Origin: Methanoregula sp. UBA276
GTDB lineage: Archaea > Halobacteriota > Methanomicrobia > Methanomicrobiales > Methanospirillaceae
NCBI GenBank assembly: GCA_002508495.1
Contig: DANA01000080.1
Span: 185-12,893, forward strand
DNA length: 12,709 bases
Direction: 5' to 3'
Shown here: in pieces, positions 6,217 through 12,675 of the stretch
Layout: each line of letters starts with the position of its first letter
Numbering within the stretch: the stretch's first letter is position 1
Translations under genes and position numbers: made by a program
Notes under the pieces: model-generated
Seen by the model: only the letters and a program-made list of their open reading frames with translations
Database searches by the model: none
What the model was told of the DNA's origin: nothing

Positions 6217-6266
6217 GCCGCCACCCCCGCAAAGGCGCCCCCGTGGCGGCCGCAACTACTTTTTTT
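6217..6266 (+). terminator. GC-rich hairpin followed by T-run
   Basis: Arms GCCGCCAC (6217-6224) and GTGGCGGC (6243-6250) enclose an 18-base loop, followed by CGCAACTAC and a T-run ending at 6266. The form is that of an intrinsic terminator, but no gene ends just upstream, so it could instead be the end of an unrecognised RNA or a mobile palindromic repeat (compare 12544-12583). Confidence 0.35.
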
Positions 6267-6484
6267 AAAATTGAATCTGCTCCGCCGTGCATCGTGAGGG
6301 GCGCCCCGCGGGGGCACGTGCCCATATTCATATTACCGGAGTTTCTCATCGTTCTTTTGCGAACCCTCGTTCGTGTCTATTTCCCCGGCGTGCGAAGTAC
6401 CAAAAATACGCCATGGGTCTGACGGCTCCTGCCCGAAAATCCAGGATCGTATTCCTGTACCGTCCTCCCCCCGTAATCCTAAAT

Positions 6485-6533
6485 GATATACCCTTATTGC
6501 CTATGGGGTAAGAATTACTGCATACTTCAGGTG
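6485..6533 (+). promoter_or_regulatory. Promoter and ribosome binding site of the receiver gene
   Basis: GATATA (6485-6490) is a plausible TATA box, putting the transcript start near 6512. AGGTGA (6528-6533) is the Shine-Dalgarno for ATG 6543. Confidence 0.45.
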
Positions 6534-6542
6534 AATGCCGGC

Positions 6543-6929
6543 ATGACCAGCAAGGGAAAGATCCTCTTAATGGATGATGAACAGATCATCATCGATGTAA
6601 CGCTGGAGGTGCTCCAGTTCCTTGGCTACGATGTGCAGTTTGCAAGGAACGGCGAGGAAGCGATCGAATTATACGTGCGGGAAAAAGACGCCGGCGCCCC
6701 GTTCGATGTTGTCATTCTCGACCTCTCCGTTCCCGAAGGAATGGGGGGACGCGAGACCATTGAAAAATTAAAAGGTCTCGACCCGTCCGTAAAAGCAGTC
6801 GTCTCCAGCGGGTATGGCAACGACCCGTGTGTCCAGGACTACCAGAAATTCGGTTTTACCGGCGTGCTTTCCAAGCCTTACAAGATCAATGATATGAAAG
6901 CCCTCCTCGAGGGACTGGTCCGGAAGTAG
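6543..6929 (+). CDS. Stand-alone response regulator receiver protein
   Basis: 128 residues forming only a CheY-like receiver domain, without an output domain. The acidic pair D11-D12 (LLMDDEQ), phospho-acceptor D60 in VVILDLSVPEGMGG, the hydroxyl residue in AVVSSGYGND (S88 or S89) and K111 in LSKPYK are all present, so it should be phosphorylated by a histidine kinase. DLSVPEGMGG resembles receivers fused to or paired with PAS-type hybrid kinases common in methanogens. I chose ATG 6543 since AGGTGA lies 9 bases upstream; an in-frame GTG at 6531 and an ATG at 6483 are less likely, the latter lying on the TATA box. No kinase gene is in the window, so partner and output are unknown. It converges with the HEAT-repeat gene. 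Confidence 0.93.
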   Translation: MTSKGKILLMDDEQIIIDVTLEVLQFLGYDVQFARNGEEAIELYVREKDAGAPFDVVILDLSVPEGMGGRETIEKLKGLDPSVKAVVSSGYGNDPCVQDYQKFGFTGVLSKPYKINDMKALLEGLVRK

Positions 6930-6952
6930 GACGACTCCCTTCTCTGTACAGA

Positions 6953-7849
6953 TCAGCTGTGTTTCTTTTTTATCCGGGCAATTGCCGCAACCGCGGCGCT
7001 CCGGACATATTCGTCTTTGTCTGACAGAAGCGCCCGGAGTGGCAGGAGCGCCCTCGTGTCGCCGATATTGCCAAGAGCATCGGCTGCGCTCCAGCGGATG
7101 TACCAGTCCGGGTCCTCCAGCGACCGTACCAGAATGTCGACCGGCAGCGGGCTTCCGATCCTGCCGAGCGCCCATATGGTTGGGACCTGAACAAACGAGT
7201 CCGGTTCTTTGAGGGCTTTACTCAGGGTCTCAGCAGCGCGTTTGTCCCCGATCTTACCCAATGCATCGGCTGCACTCCAGCGGACGTACCAGTCCATATC
7301 GTTGACCGACTGGATCAGGGGCTCGGTTGCCCGCGTGCTCCGGATCTCTCCCAGCGCCCAGATCGCCTTTGCCCGCACCCACCAGACCGAATCTTTCAGG
7401 GCGAGGATAAGCGCATCGACCGCCGGCTCCCCGATGTTCGCGAGTGCATGGGCAGAGCGCCACTGGATATCGCCATCCTCGTCCCTGAGCGCAGCGATGA
7501 GCGGCTGGATCGCGGGCTCTCCCATGCCGGCAAGGATACGGGTGGCATGCCAGCGGGTATCGTAGTCGGGATCGGACAGCACCCGGATAAGGTGGGGGAT
7601 TGCCGGTTCCCCGATCCTGCCGAGGGCGGAGCCGGCAAGCCACCGGATTTCATGATCCGGCTCTTTGAGCATTCGGACCAGTGCCTTGATGGCCGGTTCC
7701 CCGATGTCGCCCAGCGCGAGTGCGGCCCGCCACCGGATCCCGAGGTTGGTATGCCGGAGAGCCTTGATGAGCGCGTCCATGTCCATGCCCCCGCTGGTAT
7801 GCACAACATAGGTCCTGTCATCCGGTTCCGTCTTTTCTGGTCTCTCCAT
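6953..7849 (-). CDS. HEAT-repeat protein (PBS lyase-like repeats)
   Basis: 298 residues, nearly all HEAT repeats of the short PBS-lyase type, which stack as helix pairs and usually mediate protein binding. Nine repeats align on the second-helix motif (I/V)RW at residues 40, 70, 100, 130, 160, 191, 222, 253 and 284. The first four are spaced exactly 30 residues and share GEPA turns (50, 80, 110, 140); later ones are spaced 31 and use GD or GS turns. Repeats 6 and 8 share RWSAADALG; repeat 7 has lost RW. There is no signal peptide, membrane segment or catalytic motif. ATG 7847-7849 has the near-ideal GGAGGAGTG five bases away. The gene converges on the receiver gene and diverges from the oxidoreductase genes. 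Its partner is unknown; a lyase role is unlikely in a methanogen. Confidence 0.93.
   Translation of the reverse strand: MERPEKTEPDDRTYVVHTSGGMDMDALIKALRHTNLGIRWRAALALGDIGEPAIKALVRMLKEPDHEIRWLAGSALGRIGEPAIPHLIRVLSDPDYDTRWHATRILAGMGEPAIQPLIAALRDEDGDIQWRSAHALANIGEPAVDALILALKDSVWWVRAKAIWALGEIRSTRATEPLIQSVNDMDWYVRWSAADALGKIGDKRAAETLSKALKEPDSFVQVPTIWALGRIGSPLPVDILVRSLEDPDWYIRWSAADALGNIGDTRALLPLRALLSDKDEYVRSAAVAAIARIKKKHS
6962..6971 (+). terminator. T-tract terminator of the receiver gene
   Basis: TTTCTTTTTT lies 33 bases after the receiver stop codon. It sits within the 3' end of the opposing HEAT-repeat gene, where it encodes that protein's terminal lysine run. Confidence 0.5.
7077..7295 (-). repeat. 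Internal 186-base duplication in the HEAT gene
   Basis: The stretches 7077-7109 and 7263-7295 are identical at 31 of 33 bases and lie exactly 186 bases (62 residues) apart. They encode the shared DWY(V/I)RWSAADALG of repeats 6 and 8. It indicates duplication of a two-repeat unit. Confidence 0.8.
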
Positions 7850-7867
7850 GCACTCCTCCGGTCTTAG

Positions 7868-7910
7868 CGGGTGCGGGCCAAAAAATCACCCGTGATCCCA
7901 TTGCAGGATC
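7868..7910. repeat. Two adjacent inverted repeats in the divergent gap
   Basis: CGGGTG/CACCCG (7868-7873, 7887-7892; 13-base spacer) is followed by GATCC/GGATC (7894-7898, 7906-7910; 7-base spacer). They lie between the HEAT gene and the oxidoreductase genes, where regulator binding would be plausible. They are short and could be chance. Confidence 0.3.
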
Positions 7911-7944
7911 TTCCCGCTCGTTATTCTCTTGATGGGTCATGGAG

Positions 7945-7952
7945 TATTAAAA
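7945..7952 (+). promoter_or_regulatory. Candidate TATA box for the oxidoreductase operon
   Basis: TATTAAAA is the most TATA-like site upstream of the alpha-subunit gene. It would give a leader of about 110 bases. No better site is seen nearer the start, so this is tentative. Confidence 0.25.
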
Positions 7953-8083
7953 GATGTTCTCCTCACGTACGCCCCATTCAGCAAAAAAAAGGCCTGCCGG
8001 TCCCGCTGTCCCGGGTTGTCCCGTTTCCGGTGGCAACCTTTTTGTTTGCCTGCGGCATTACCAGAAACATACGGGGAACCTCT

Positions 8084-9739
8084 ATGGATGATGTTACGGT
8101 GCTTGTCGGGGGAAAAGCCGGGGACGGGATCAACAGTGCGGGCACGATGGTAGCTCAGCTGCTCAACCACCTTGGCTATTCCGTGTACCTGAATTTCGAT
8201 TACCCTTCGCTGATCCGGGGCGGTCATAATTTCACCATCATTCGCGGCACCGCTGCGCCCAAAAGCCCGGGGACCTGTGGGGAGAAGGCAGATTTCCTCC
8301 TTGCTCTTGACCAGGCCACCGTTGAGCAGCACAACAACCGCCTGAAGCCGGATTCGGTCCTGCTCTATACGGAAGGCCTGGTGAAAGCAAACGGGCAGGC
8401 TGTCCCGGTAAAGGAGATCCTGACAACGGAACAAGCCCCGGCGGTCATGGGCAATTCTGCATTCATCGGGGGATTTGCCCGGGCTGCGGGGATCGACTGG
8501 GAGATCGTTGACCTGGTCTTCCGCAGGCACATCCCGAAGGGGACTGACCAGAACCTGCGGGTGGCACGATCAGCCTATGACCGGATCGCGACCGTTCGTC
8601 CGGTACCCCGGGGACCAAATCCGCCACGCCCCCTGCTCAATGGCAACGAGGCGGTCGGTCTTGGCCTAATCCGCGGGGGCCTTGATGCCTATATCTCGTA
8701 CCCGATGACCCCTTCCTCGGGGCTCCTCCATTTCCTTGCCGGCGAAAGTGAACGGCTCGGATTGACGGTTGTTCACCCGGAAAACGAGATCGCGGTCATC
8801 CTGATGGCGCTGGGATTCGCTGCTGCCAAAAAACGCGCTGCGGTCGGCACTTCCGGCGGGGGGTTCTGTCTCATGACCGAGGGGCTCTCGCTTGCCGGTA
8901 TGGCCGAACTCCCGGTCGTGACCCTGATGTCCCAGCGCACCGGCCCGTCAACCGGTCTTCCCACGTATACCGGGCAGGCCGATCTCAGGTTCGTCATCCA
9001 TGCCGGGCAGGGAGAATTCCCCCGGCTGGTCGTTGCCCCGTCCGATGCCAGCGAGGCGATAGCCTGGTCGTCCCGGGCACTGGATCTGGCATGGCGCTGC
9101 CAGGTCCCGGCGTTTATCCTTACCGACAAGACCTTGTCCGAAGGAACATACAGTATCGATCTCCCCGACCGGGACCTGCCGGTACCCGGGGGAGATGGTA
9201 TGGAGGCCGTGGAGGGCCCGTACCAGCGCTATGCCGACACCCCCTCCGGGATCTCTCCTCCAGCCTTTGCCGGGACGGCAGGGGTCATTGTCAAGGTGAA
9301 CAGCTATGCCCATGATGAATATGGCATCACGACAGAGGATGGGGAAGTAACTGCAGCGATGACAAAAAAGCGCCTGCGAAAGGCCGAAACTCTCAAAAAA
9401 AACCTGGAGTCATACCCGCAGGTAGTCGTGTCCGGTGCACCGGACGCTGCAACCGCAGTCCTCTGCTGGGGTTCCTGCGGCAGCGTATGTACTGAAACCG
9501 GCACCCGGCTCGGCCTCCGCGTAGTCCGGCCCGTGGTCCTCGAGCCGTTCCCCAAATCCCTGCTTGAAGCGGCGCTCGCCGGCGCAACGCGGGTTATTGC
9601 TGTCGAGGAGAACGCAACCGCCCAGCTGGCAGGCCTTGCACACGAGAACGGGATACGAGTCCATGACACGGTCCTGAGATATGATGGCCGGCCTTTCACC
9701 CCTGAAGATCTTGCCCTGCGGCTCCGGGGGGTGATCTGA
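8084..9739 (+). CDS. korA: 2-oxoacid:ferredoxin oxidoreductase, gamma-alpha fusion subunit
   Basis: 551 residues. Residues 1-180 form the gamma domain (LVGGKAGDGINSAG, 7-20; SLIRGGHNF, 42-50); residues 185-551 are the alpha (pyrimidine-binding) domain, with SYPMTPSSG (205-213), ENEIAVILMALGFAAA (233-248), TSGGGFCLMTEG (256-267) and QRTGPSTGLPT (284-294). Such enzymes oxidatively decarboxylate a 2-oxoacid to acyl-CoA with ferredoxin, or run in reverse to fix CO2. The fused arrangement is typical of two-subunit KorA-like enzymes, so 2-oxoglutarate is the best guess, but substrate cannot be fixed by sequence. Start: ATG 8084 begins right at the conserved MDDVTVLVGG, with GGGGA six bases upstream; the frame is open to 7871 but that extension has no family resemblance. 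The beta-subunit gene follows without a gap. Confidence 0.92.
   Translation: MDDVTVLVGGKAGDGINSAGTMVAQLLNHLGYSVYLNFDYPSLIRGGHNFTIIRGTAAPKSPGTCGEKADFLLALDQATVEQHNNRLKPDSVLLYTEGLVKANGQAVPVKEILTTEQAPAVMGNSAFIGGFARAAGIDWEIVDLVFRRHIPKGTDQNLRVARSAYDRIATVRPVPRGPNPPRPLLNGNEAVGLGLIRGGLDAYISYPMTPSSGLLHFLAGESERLGLTVVHPENEIAVILMALGFAAAKKRAAVGTSGGGFCLMTEGLSLAGMAELPVVTLMSQRTGPSTGLPTYTGQADLRFVIHAGQGEFPRLVVAPSDASEAIAWSSRALDLAWRCQVPAFILTDKTLSEGTYSIDLPDRDLPVPGGDGMEAVEGPYQRYADTPSGISPPAFAGTAGVIVKVNSYAHDEYGITTEDGEVTAAMTKKRLRKAETLKKNLESYPQVVVSGAPDAATAVLCWGSCGSVCTETGTRLGLRVVRPVVLEPFPKSLLEAALAGATRVIAVEENATAQLAGLAHENGIRVHDTVLRYDGRPFTPEDLALRLRGVI
9726..9735 (+). promoter_or_regulatory. Strong Shine-Dalgarno for the beta-subunit gene
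   Basis: GGGGGGTGAT inside the last codons of korA is close to the full AGGAGGTGAT and lies four bases before ATG 9740. With stop and start adjacent (TGAATG) it implies coupled, balanced synthesis of the two subunits. Confidence 0.65.
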
Positions 9740-10591
9740 ATGACCGGGCGGGACCTTATCACCCCGGCACAGAACACCTGGTGTCCCGGTTGTGGCAACT
9801 TCACGATCCAGCATGCACTAAAAAGGGTCCTTGCCAAACGAGAAGAGGATGGCAAATCACTTGACAATGTCGTGCTGGTCTCCGGCATCGGGTGCCATGC
9901 CAAGATCGCCGATTACCTCAACATCAACAGTTTCTACTCGCTCCATGGCCGGACAATTCCCGTGGCAACCGGTCTCAAACTGGCCAACCCCGATCTTACC
10001 GTTATCTGCTGCTGCGGGGACGGCGACTGTTATGCCGAGGGGCTCGACCATCTCATCTTTGCCGCAAAACGGAACATCGATATCACGGTCATCGTCCACG
10101 ATAACCGGGTCTATGGCCTGACAACCGGCCAGTACACCCCCACGTCCCCGTTGGGATTCAAAGGCCGGTCTACGCCCCTTGGGACTTCTGAGTCTCCCCT
10201 CAACCCGGTCGAGCTGATGCTTGCCAGCGGGGCAACGTTTGTTGCCCGTGGCTATTCAAAGAAGATGCCGCAGCTTGAAGGCCTGTTCCAGGGCGCAATC
10301 CGGCACCGGGGTTTTGCATTCATCGATGTGCTCCAGATCTGTGCAACGTTCTTCCCGGTTGCCGATTACTACGGGGAGCGGGTGTACGATCTGGCGGACC
10401 ATGACCCGGGCGATCTTTCCGCTGCGTTTTGGCGGGCACGCGAATGGGACTATTCCGGTGAGGGAAAGATCGCGCTCGGGCAGTTTTTCCTTGCAGAACG
10501 CCCGACGTTTGACGACCGGGTGGTTGCCACACCACGCACGGCAGCAGAACGGGAGCAGGCTGTCCGGGATATCCTGTCGGGGCGGACGTGA
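9740..10591 (+). CDS. korB: 2-oxoacid:ferredoxin oxidoreductase, beta subunit
   Basis: 283 residues, the usual length of a two-subunit-type beta chain. It binds thiamine diphosphate through GDGDC (93-97) and DNRVYGLTTGQ (121-131). Cysteines C15 and C18 (WCPGCG), C52 (GIGCHAK) and C201 (LQICATF) match the four ligands of the proximal [4Fe-4S] cluster known for this family. The LHGRTIPVATGLKLANPDL stretch (68-86) is typical of KorB-like subunits. It follows korA directly; no separate ferredoxin-like delta subunit is encoded nearby, so electrons probably pass from the single cluster to free ferredoxin. Whether it acts on 2-oxoglutarate, pyruvate or another 2-oxoacid is not determined; four-subunit Por/Kor enzymes likely exist elsewhere in such genomes. 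I see no strong terminator after it. Confidence 0.93.
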   Translation: MTGRDLITPAQNTWCPGCGNFTIQHALKRVLAKREEDGKSLDNVVLVSGIGCHAKIADYLNINSFYSLHGRTIPVATGLKLANPDLTVICCCGDGDCYAEGLDHLIFAAKRNIDITVIVHDNRVYGLTTGQYTPTSPLGFKGRSTPLGTSESPLNPVELMLASGATFVARGYSKKMPQLEGLFQGAIRHRGFAFIDVLQICATFFPVADYYGERVYDLADHDPGDLSAAFWRAREWDYSGEGKIALGQFFLAERPTFDDRVVATPRTAAEREQAVRDILSGRT

Positions 10592-10679
10592 GGCCCCCCC
10601 TTCTTTACCAAAGTGAAAACGGGAAAGAAAATGTACTTGTCCCCGGAGAGCGAATGCAGGTTGTAAGGACCATCTCTCC

Positions 10680-11531
10680 ATGACCGGCAGCACTCCGATT
10701 GACCCGATCTCCCACCTTGCACCAACCGCATCGCAAAAGGGCGTTGTACGGCTCCTGCTCATCCCGCTCCTGGTGTACTGCGCATGGCTTGTCGAGATCT
10801 ACCTCCTGGAAGGGGCAGGCACTCTTCTTGCTGAACCGGACATTCTCCCGCTCCTTCTCTATACGGTAATCGGGTGTATCCTGACCGGGATGGTCGTCGT
10901 GGTATGGATGGTTACACGGTCGTTCCGGACTCGTGATGTGACCCTGCTCCAGATCGGGTTCCGGTCAGTGAGACGGACTGCAGTAACCTGCACGCTGGCG
11001 CTCGCAGCAGGATATCTCGCTGTGGTGGTTTATACTATGAACAGCTCAACTCCCGCCTCCCTTCCGGCCCTTTTCTGCCTGTATCTTCCCACGGGGATCG
11101 CGACCGTCATGGTCTGCTGGGTGCTTGTCGGGACCCATCTCCAGGCGCTCGTCCGAGCCGGGGGAGCGGCGCTCTCCATCCCCACCGGTGTGATAATCAC
11201 GGCGATCCTCTTTGGCCTGACAACAAAAGTCCATACGCCGGCGTTAGGCCTTGCTGACCCGCTGGTTCCTGCAATCCTCCTCGGCCTCGTAACGGCACTC
11301 TTCTTCTTTTCTGTGCGGGATGTCTATGCCACAAGTATCGTCCTGACCACCGGTATGGCACTGGTCTTTTCCGGACGGGTGGATCCGGCAGCTCTTGACC
11401 GGGCATTCGTTGGCGTGGTAACAACGGCGGCCGTATCGCTCCTTGCACTGCTTGCCCTCCATGGCTGGCTCTTGCGTTCGTACACCACCGTCATGGTGGT
11501 ACCAGACCCGGAGGACCGACCGGTACCATAA
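10680..11531 (+). CDS. Multi-pass integral membrane protein, unidentified
   Basis: 283 residues with about eight hydrophobic segments, roughly at 22-43, 55-78, 100-120, 128-150, 165-182, 194-211, 217-231 and 243-265. The N-terminus is probably cytosolic and not a cleaved signal; a short charged tail ends PDPEDRPVP. A basic loop RSFRTRD...RSVRR lies between the second and third segments, suggesting a cytosolic side there. I do not recognise the family and see no transporter, protease or enzyme motif. ATG 10680 has AAGGA 10 bases upstream, a little far. It starts 88 bases after korB and ends 61 bases before the UPF0316-type membrane protein, so the two membrane genes could share a transcript. 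Confidence 0.82.
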   Translation: MTGSTPIDPISHLAPTASQKGVVRLLLIPLLVYCAWLVEIYLLEGAGTLLAEPDILPLLLYTVIGCILTGMVVVVWMVTRSFRTRDVTLLQIGFRSVRRTAVTCTLALAAGYLAVVVYTMNSSTPASLPALFCLYLPTGIATVMVCWVLVGTHLQALVRAGGAALSIPTGVIITAILFGLTTKVHTPALGLADPLVPAILLGLVTALFFFSVRDVYATSIVLTTGMALVFSGRVDPAALDRAFVGVVTTAAVSLLALLALHGWLLRSYTTVMVVPDPEDRPVP

Positions 11532-11556
11532 CCGGCAACCAGCACCCCCTCACCAC

Positions 11557-11588
11557 AAACTATTAACGCCGCCTCATAAACCTAAGGA
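11557..11588 (+). promoter_or_regulatory. Ribosome binding site and weak TATA candidate before the DUF2179 gene
   Basis: AAGGA (11584-11588) lies four bases before ATG 11593 and fixes the start. AAACTATTAA (11557-11566) is a weak TATA candidate; its spacing would leave almost no leader, so read-through from the gene upstream is equally likely. Confidence 0.35.
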
Positions 11589-11592
11589 TGGA

Positions 11593-12186
11593 ATGCTGAC
11601 GTCCTTTAGTTCAGCTGAAGTCTTCGCGTACGTGGTCATCCCGCTCCTCATCTTCTGCGCACGTATCTGCGATGTTACGCTCGGCACGCTCCGGGTCATC
11701 TTCATCTCCAAAGGGATCAAGTACCTTGCGCCGGCCATCGGCTTTTTCGAAGTCATTATCTGGCTCCTTGCCATCGGGCAGGTGATGAACAACCTCACCA
11801 ACGTTGTCTCGTATATCGCCTACGGGGCAGGTTTCGCAGCCGGAACGTACGTCGGGATGTTCATCGAGGAGAAGATCTCGATTGGCCTTGTCATTGTCCG
11901 GGTCATAACCCGTCACGACGCAACCCCGCTCATCGAATGTCTCCGGCAGCAGAACTATGGCGTCACGGCAATCGATGGCGAGGGTGCTACCGGCCCGGTC
12001 AAATTGATCTTTACCGTGGTCCAGCGGCAGGACCTTTTCCGCGTGATTGCGATAATCAAGAAGTTCAATCCCCGGGCGTTCTATTCGGTGGAAGAGGTGC
12101 GGTCCGTTGCCGAAGGCGTCATTCCCGTGCAGCGCTCCCACGGTCTCTTCTCGTGGGTGGATTCCCTCCGGTTTTACCGGAAATGA
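11593..12186 (+). CDS. UPF0316-type membrane protein (DUF5698-DUF2179)
   Basis: 197 residues. The N-terminal half is the DUF5698 membrane part with three helices near 9-28, 42-62 and 72-90, including FCARICDVTLGTLRVIFISK (21-40) and FEVIIWLLAIGQV (52-64). The C-terminal half (about 100-172) is the soluble DUF2179 domain, with VITRHDATPLIECLRQQNYG and the strand GPVKLIFTVVQRQD (134-147), ending in YSVEEVRSVAEG. DUF2179 domains are small alpha/beta modules thought to bind ligands; the role of UPF0316 proteins is unknown. Length and order match bacterial YebE-like homologues. Start ATG 11593 has AAGGA upstream and begins right before the first helix; the open frame extends to 11443 but that part reads through the preceding gene's end and is not conserved-looking. 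Confidence 0.9.
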   Translation: MLTSFSSAEVFAYVVIPLLIFCARICDVTLGTLRVIFISKGIKYLAPAIGFFEVIIWLLAIGQVMNNLTNVVSYIAYGAGFAAGTYVGMFIEEKISIGLVIVRVITRHDATPLIECLRQQNYGVTAIDGEGATGPVKLIFTVVQRQDLFRVIAIIKKFNPRAFYSVEEVRSVAEGVIPVQRSHGLFSWVDSLRFYRK

Positions 12187-12287
12187 TGCAGGTGCATACG
12201 GCGATTCTTCGTTCCTGCAAAAAAGGCCGGATCCGGGTACTATAACGGTGGTGCAGACGCGACGCCTGATTGTGGTGGCACCAGTTC

Positions 12288-12304
12288 GGTTTTATTTTCA
12301 TTTT
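12288..12304 (+). terminator. T-rich candidate terminator after the DUF2179 gene
   Basis: A pyrimidine-rich run with T4, T4 and T4 blocks lies about 100 bases after the stop at 12184-12186, following TGGTG-G-CACCA (12273-12283). It is rather distant but is the first T-tract downstream. Confidence 0.35.
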
Positions 12305-12383
12305 CCTGCTCTCGAAGAAACGGACATGAACCGGGTGAGTTCACACAGGATGAATGAAAATGCCCCCAACATTATGAGCTTCC

Positions 12384-12675
12384 CCTCCCCCTTCGGGGGT
12401 CGCTCGGGCGCCTCATCGGGCCCTCGCTGGGCAGGTCGGTTTATTCGCGTTTAGGTCTGAATGTGTGGTTTGGGCCATTTTCAAAGGTAACTTTTGATGC
12501 AATGATGGGGGCAAACTCCCTCCACACCCCCTTTCCAATGCTTGCCACCGATCAAAAAGGGCGCCTTTTTTGGCGGCCTCAATTTCTGTTTTGGGATAAC
12601 AATTTTTGTCGGGAGTGTCCCGTACAGGTAAAACGAGGCATCGCATACCCCGTGAGCCCCCTTGGGGGGAGGGCT
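12384..12675. repeat. Imperfect inverted repeat bounding a 290-base intergenic element
   Basis: The left end has CCCTCCCCC-TTC-GGGGG (12384-12399, with 5-base arms) followed by TCGCTCGGG. The right end, read leftward, has CCCTCCCCCCAAGGGGG (12673-12657) followed by CTCACGGGG. The two thus resemble each other in inverted orientation, each itself forming a hairpin. Between them lies a third hairpin at 12555-12571. No transposase or clear target-site duplication is visible. It could be a MITE-like element or just a pair of GC hairpins. Confidence 0.35.
12544..12583. repeat. Hairpin similar to the one at 6220-6256
   Basis: AAAAAGG-GCG-CCTTTTT forms a perfect 7-base stem with a 3-base loop, inside outer arms GCCACC and GGCGGC. 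The succession GCCACC, AAAGG(G)CGCC, TGGCGGCC and CAA recurs in the same order at 6220-6256. This suggests two diverged copies of one palindromic intergenic element. Confidence 0.4.

Larger units (their letters stand above)
5905..6542. other. 638-base gap with inverted repeats and no convincing gene
   Basis: Besides the T-tract at 5930, this gap holds a near-perfect inverted repeat at 5976-5997, a short protein-like fragment at 6008-6139, a hairpin with arms GCCGCCAC/GTGGCGGC at 6217-6250 followed by a T-run at 6261-6266, and a 12-base palindrome GGGCACGTGCCC at 6312-6323. Open frames at 6186-6422 and 6287-6511 lack ribosome binding sites and show no family resemblance. The last 60 bases are the promoter and leader of the receiver gene. 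Confidence 0.6.

Noticed and set aside
6186..6422. Rightward open frame of 78 codons (and another at 6287-6511)
   Set aside because: Neither has a Shine-Dalgarno, both run through palindromes, and no family resemblance is visible; two overlapping frames in a GC-rich gap are expected by chance.
6943..6952. Palindrome TCTGTACAGA between convergent genes
   Set aside because: A ten-base palindrome without T-tract or spacing suited to a terminator; too short to support a function.
7871..8083. 71-codon upstream extension of korA
   Set aside because: The KorA family begins at the residues encoded from 8084, which has a ribosome binding site; the extension covers an intergenic region and resembles nothing.
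12328..12454. 42-codon frame before the GC hairpin
   Set aside because: No ribosome binding site, and its second half encodes the hairpin.
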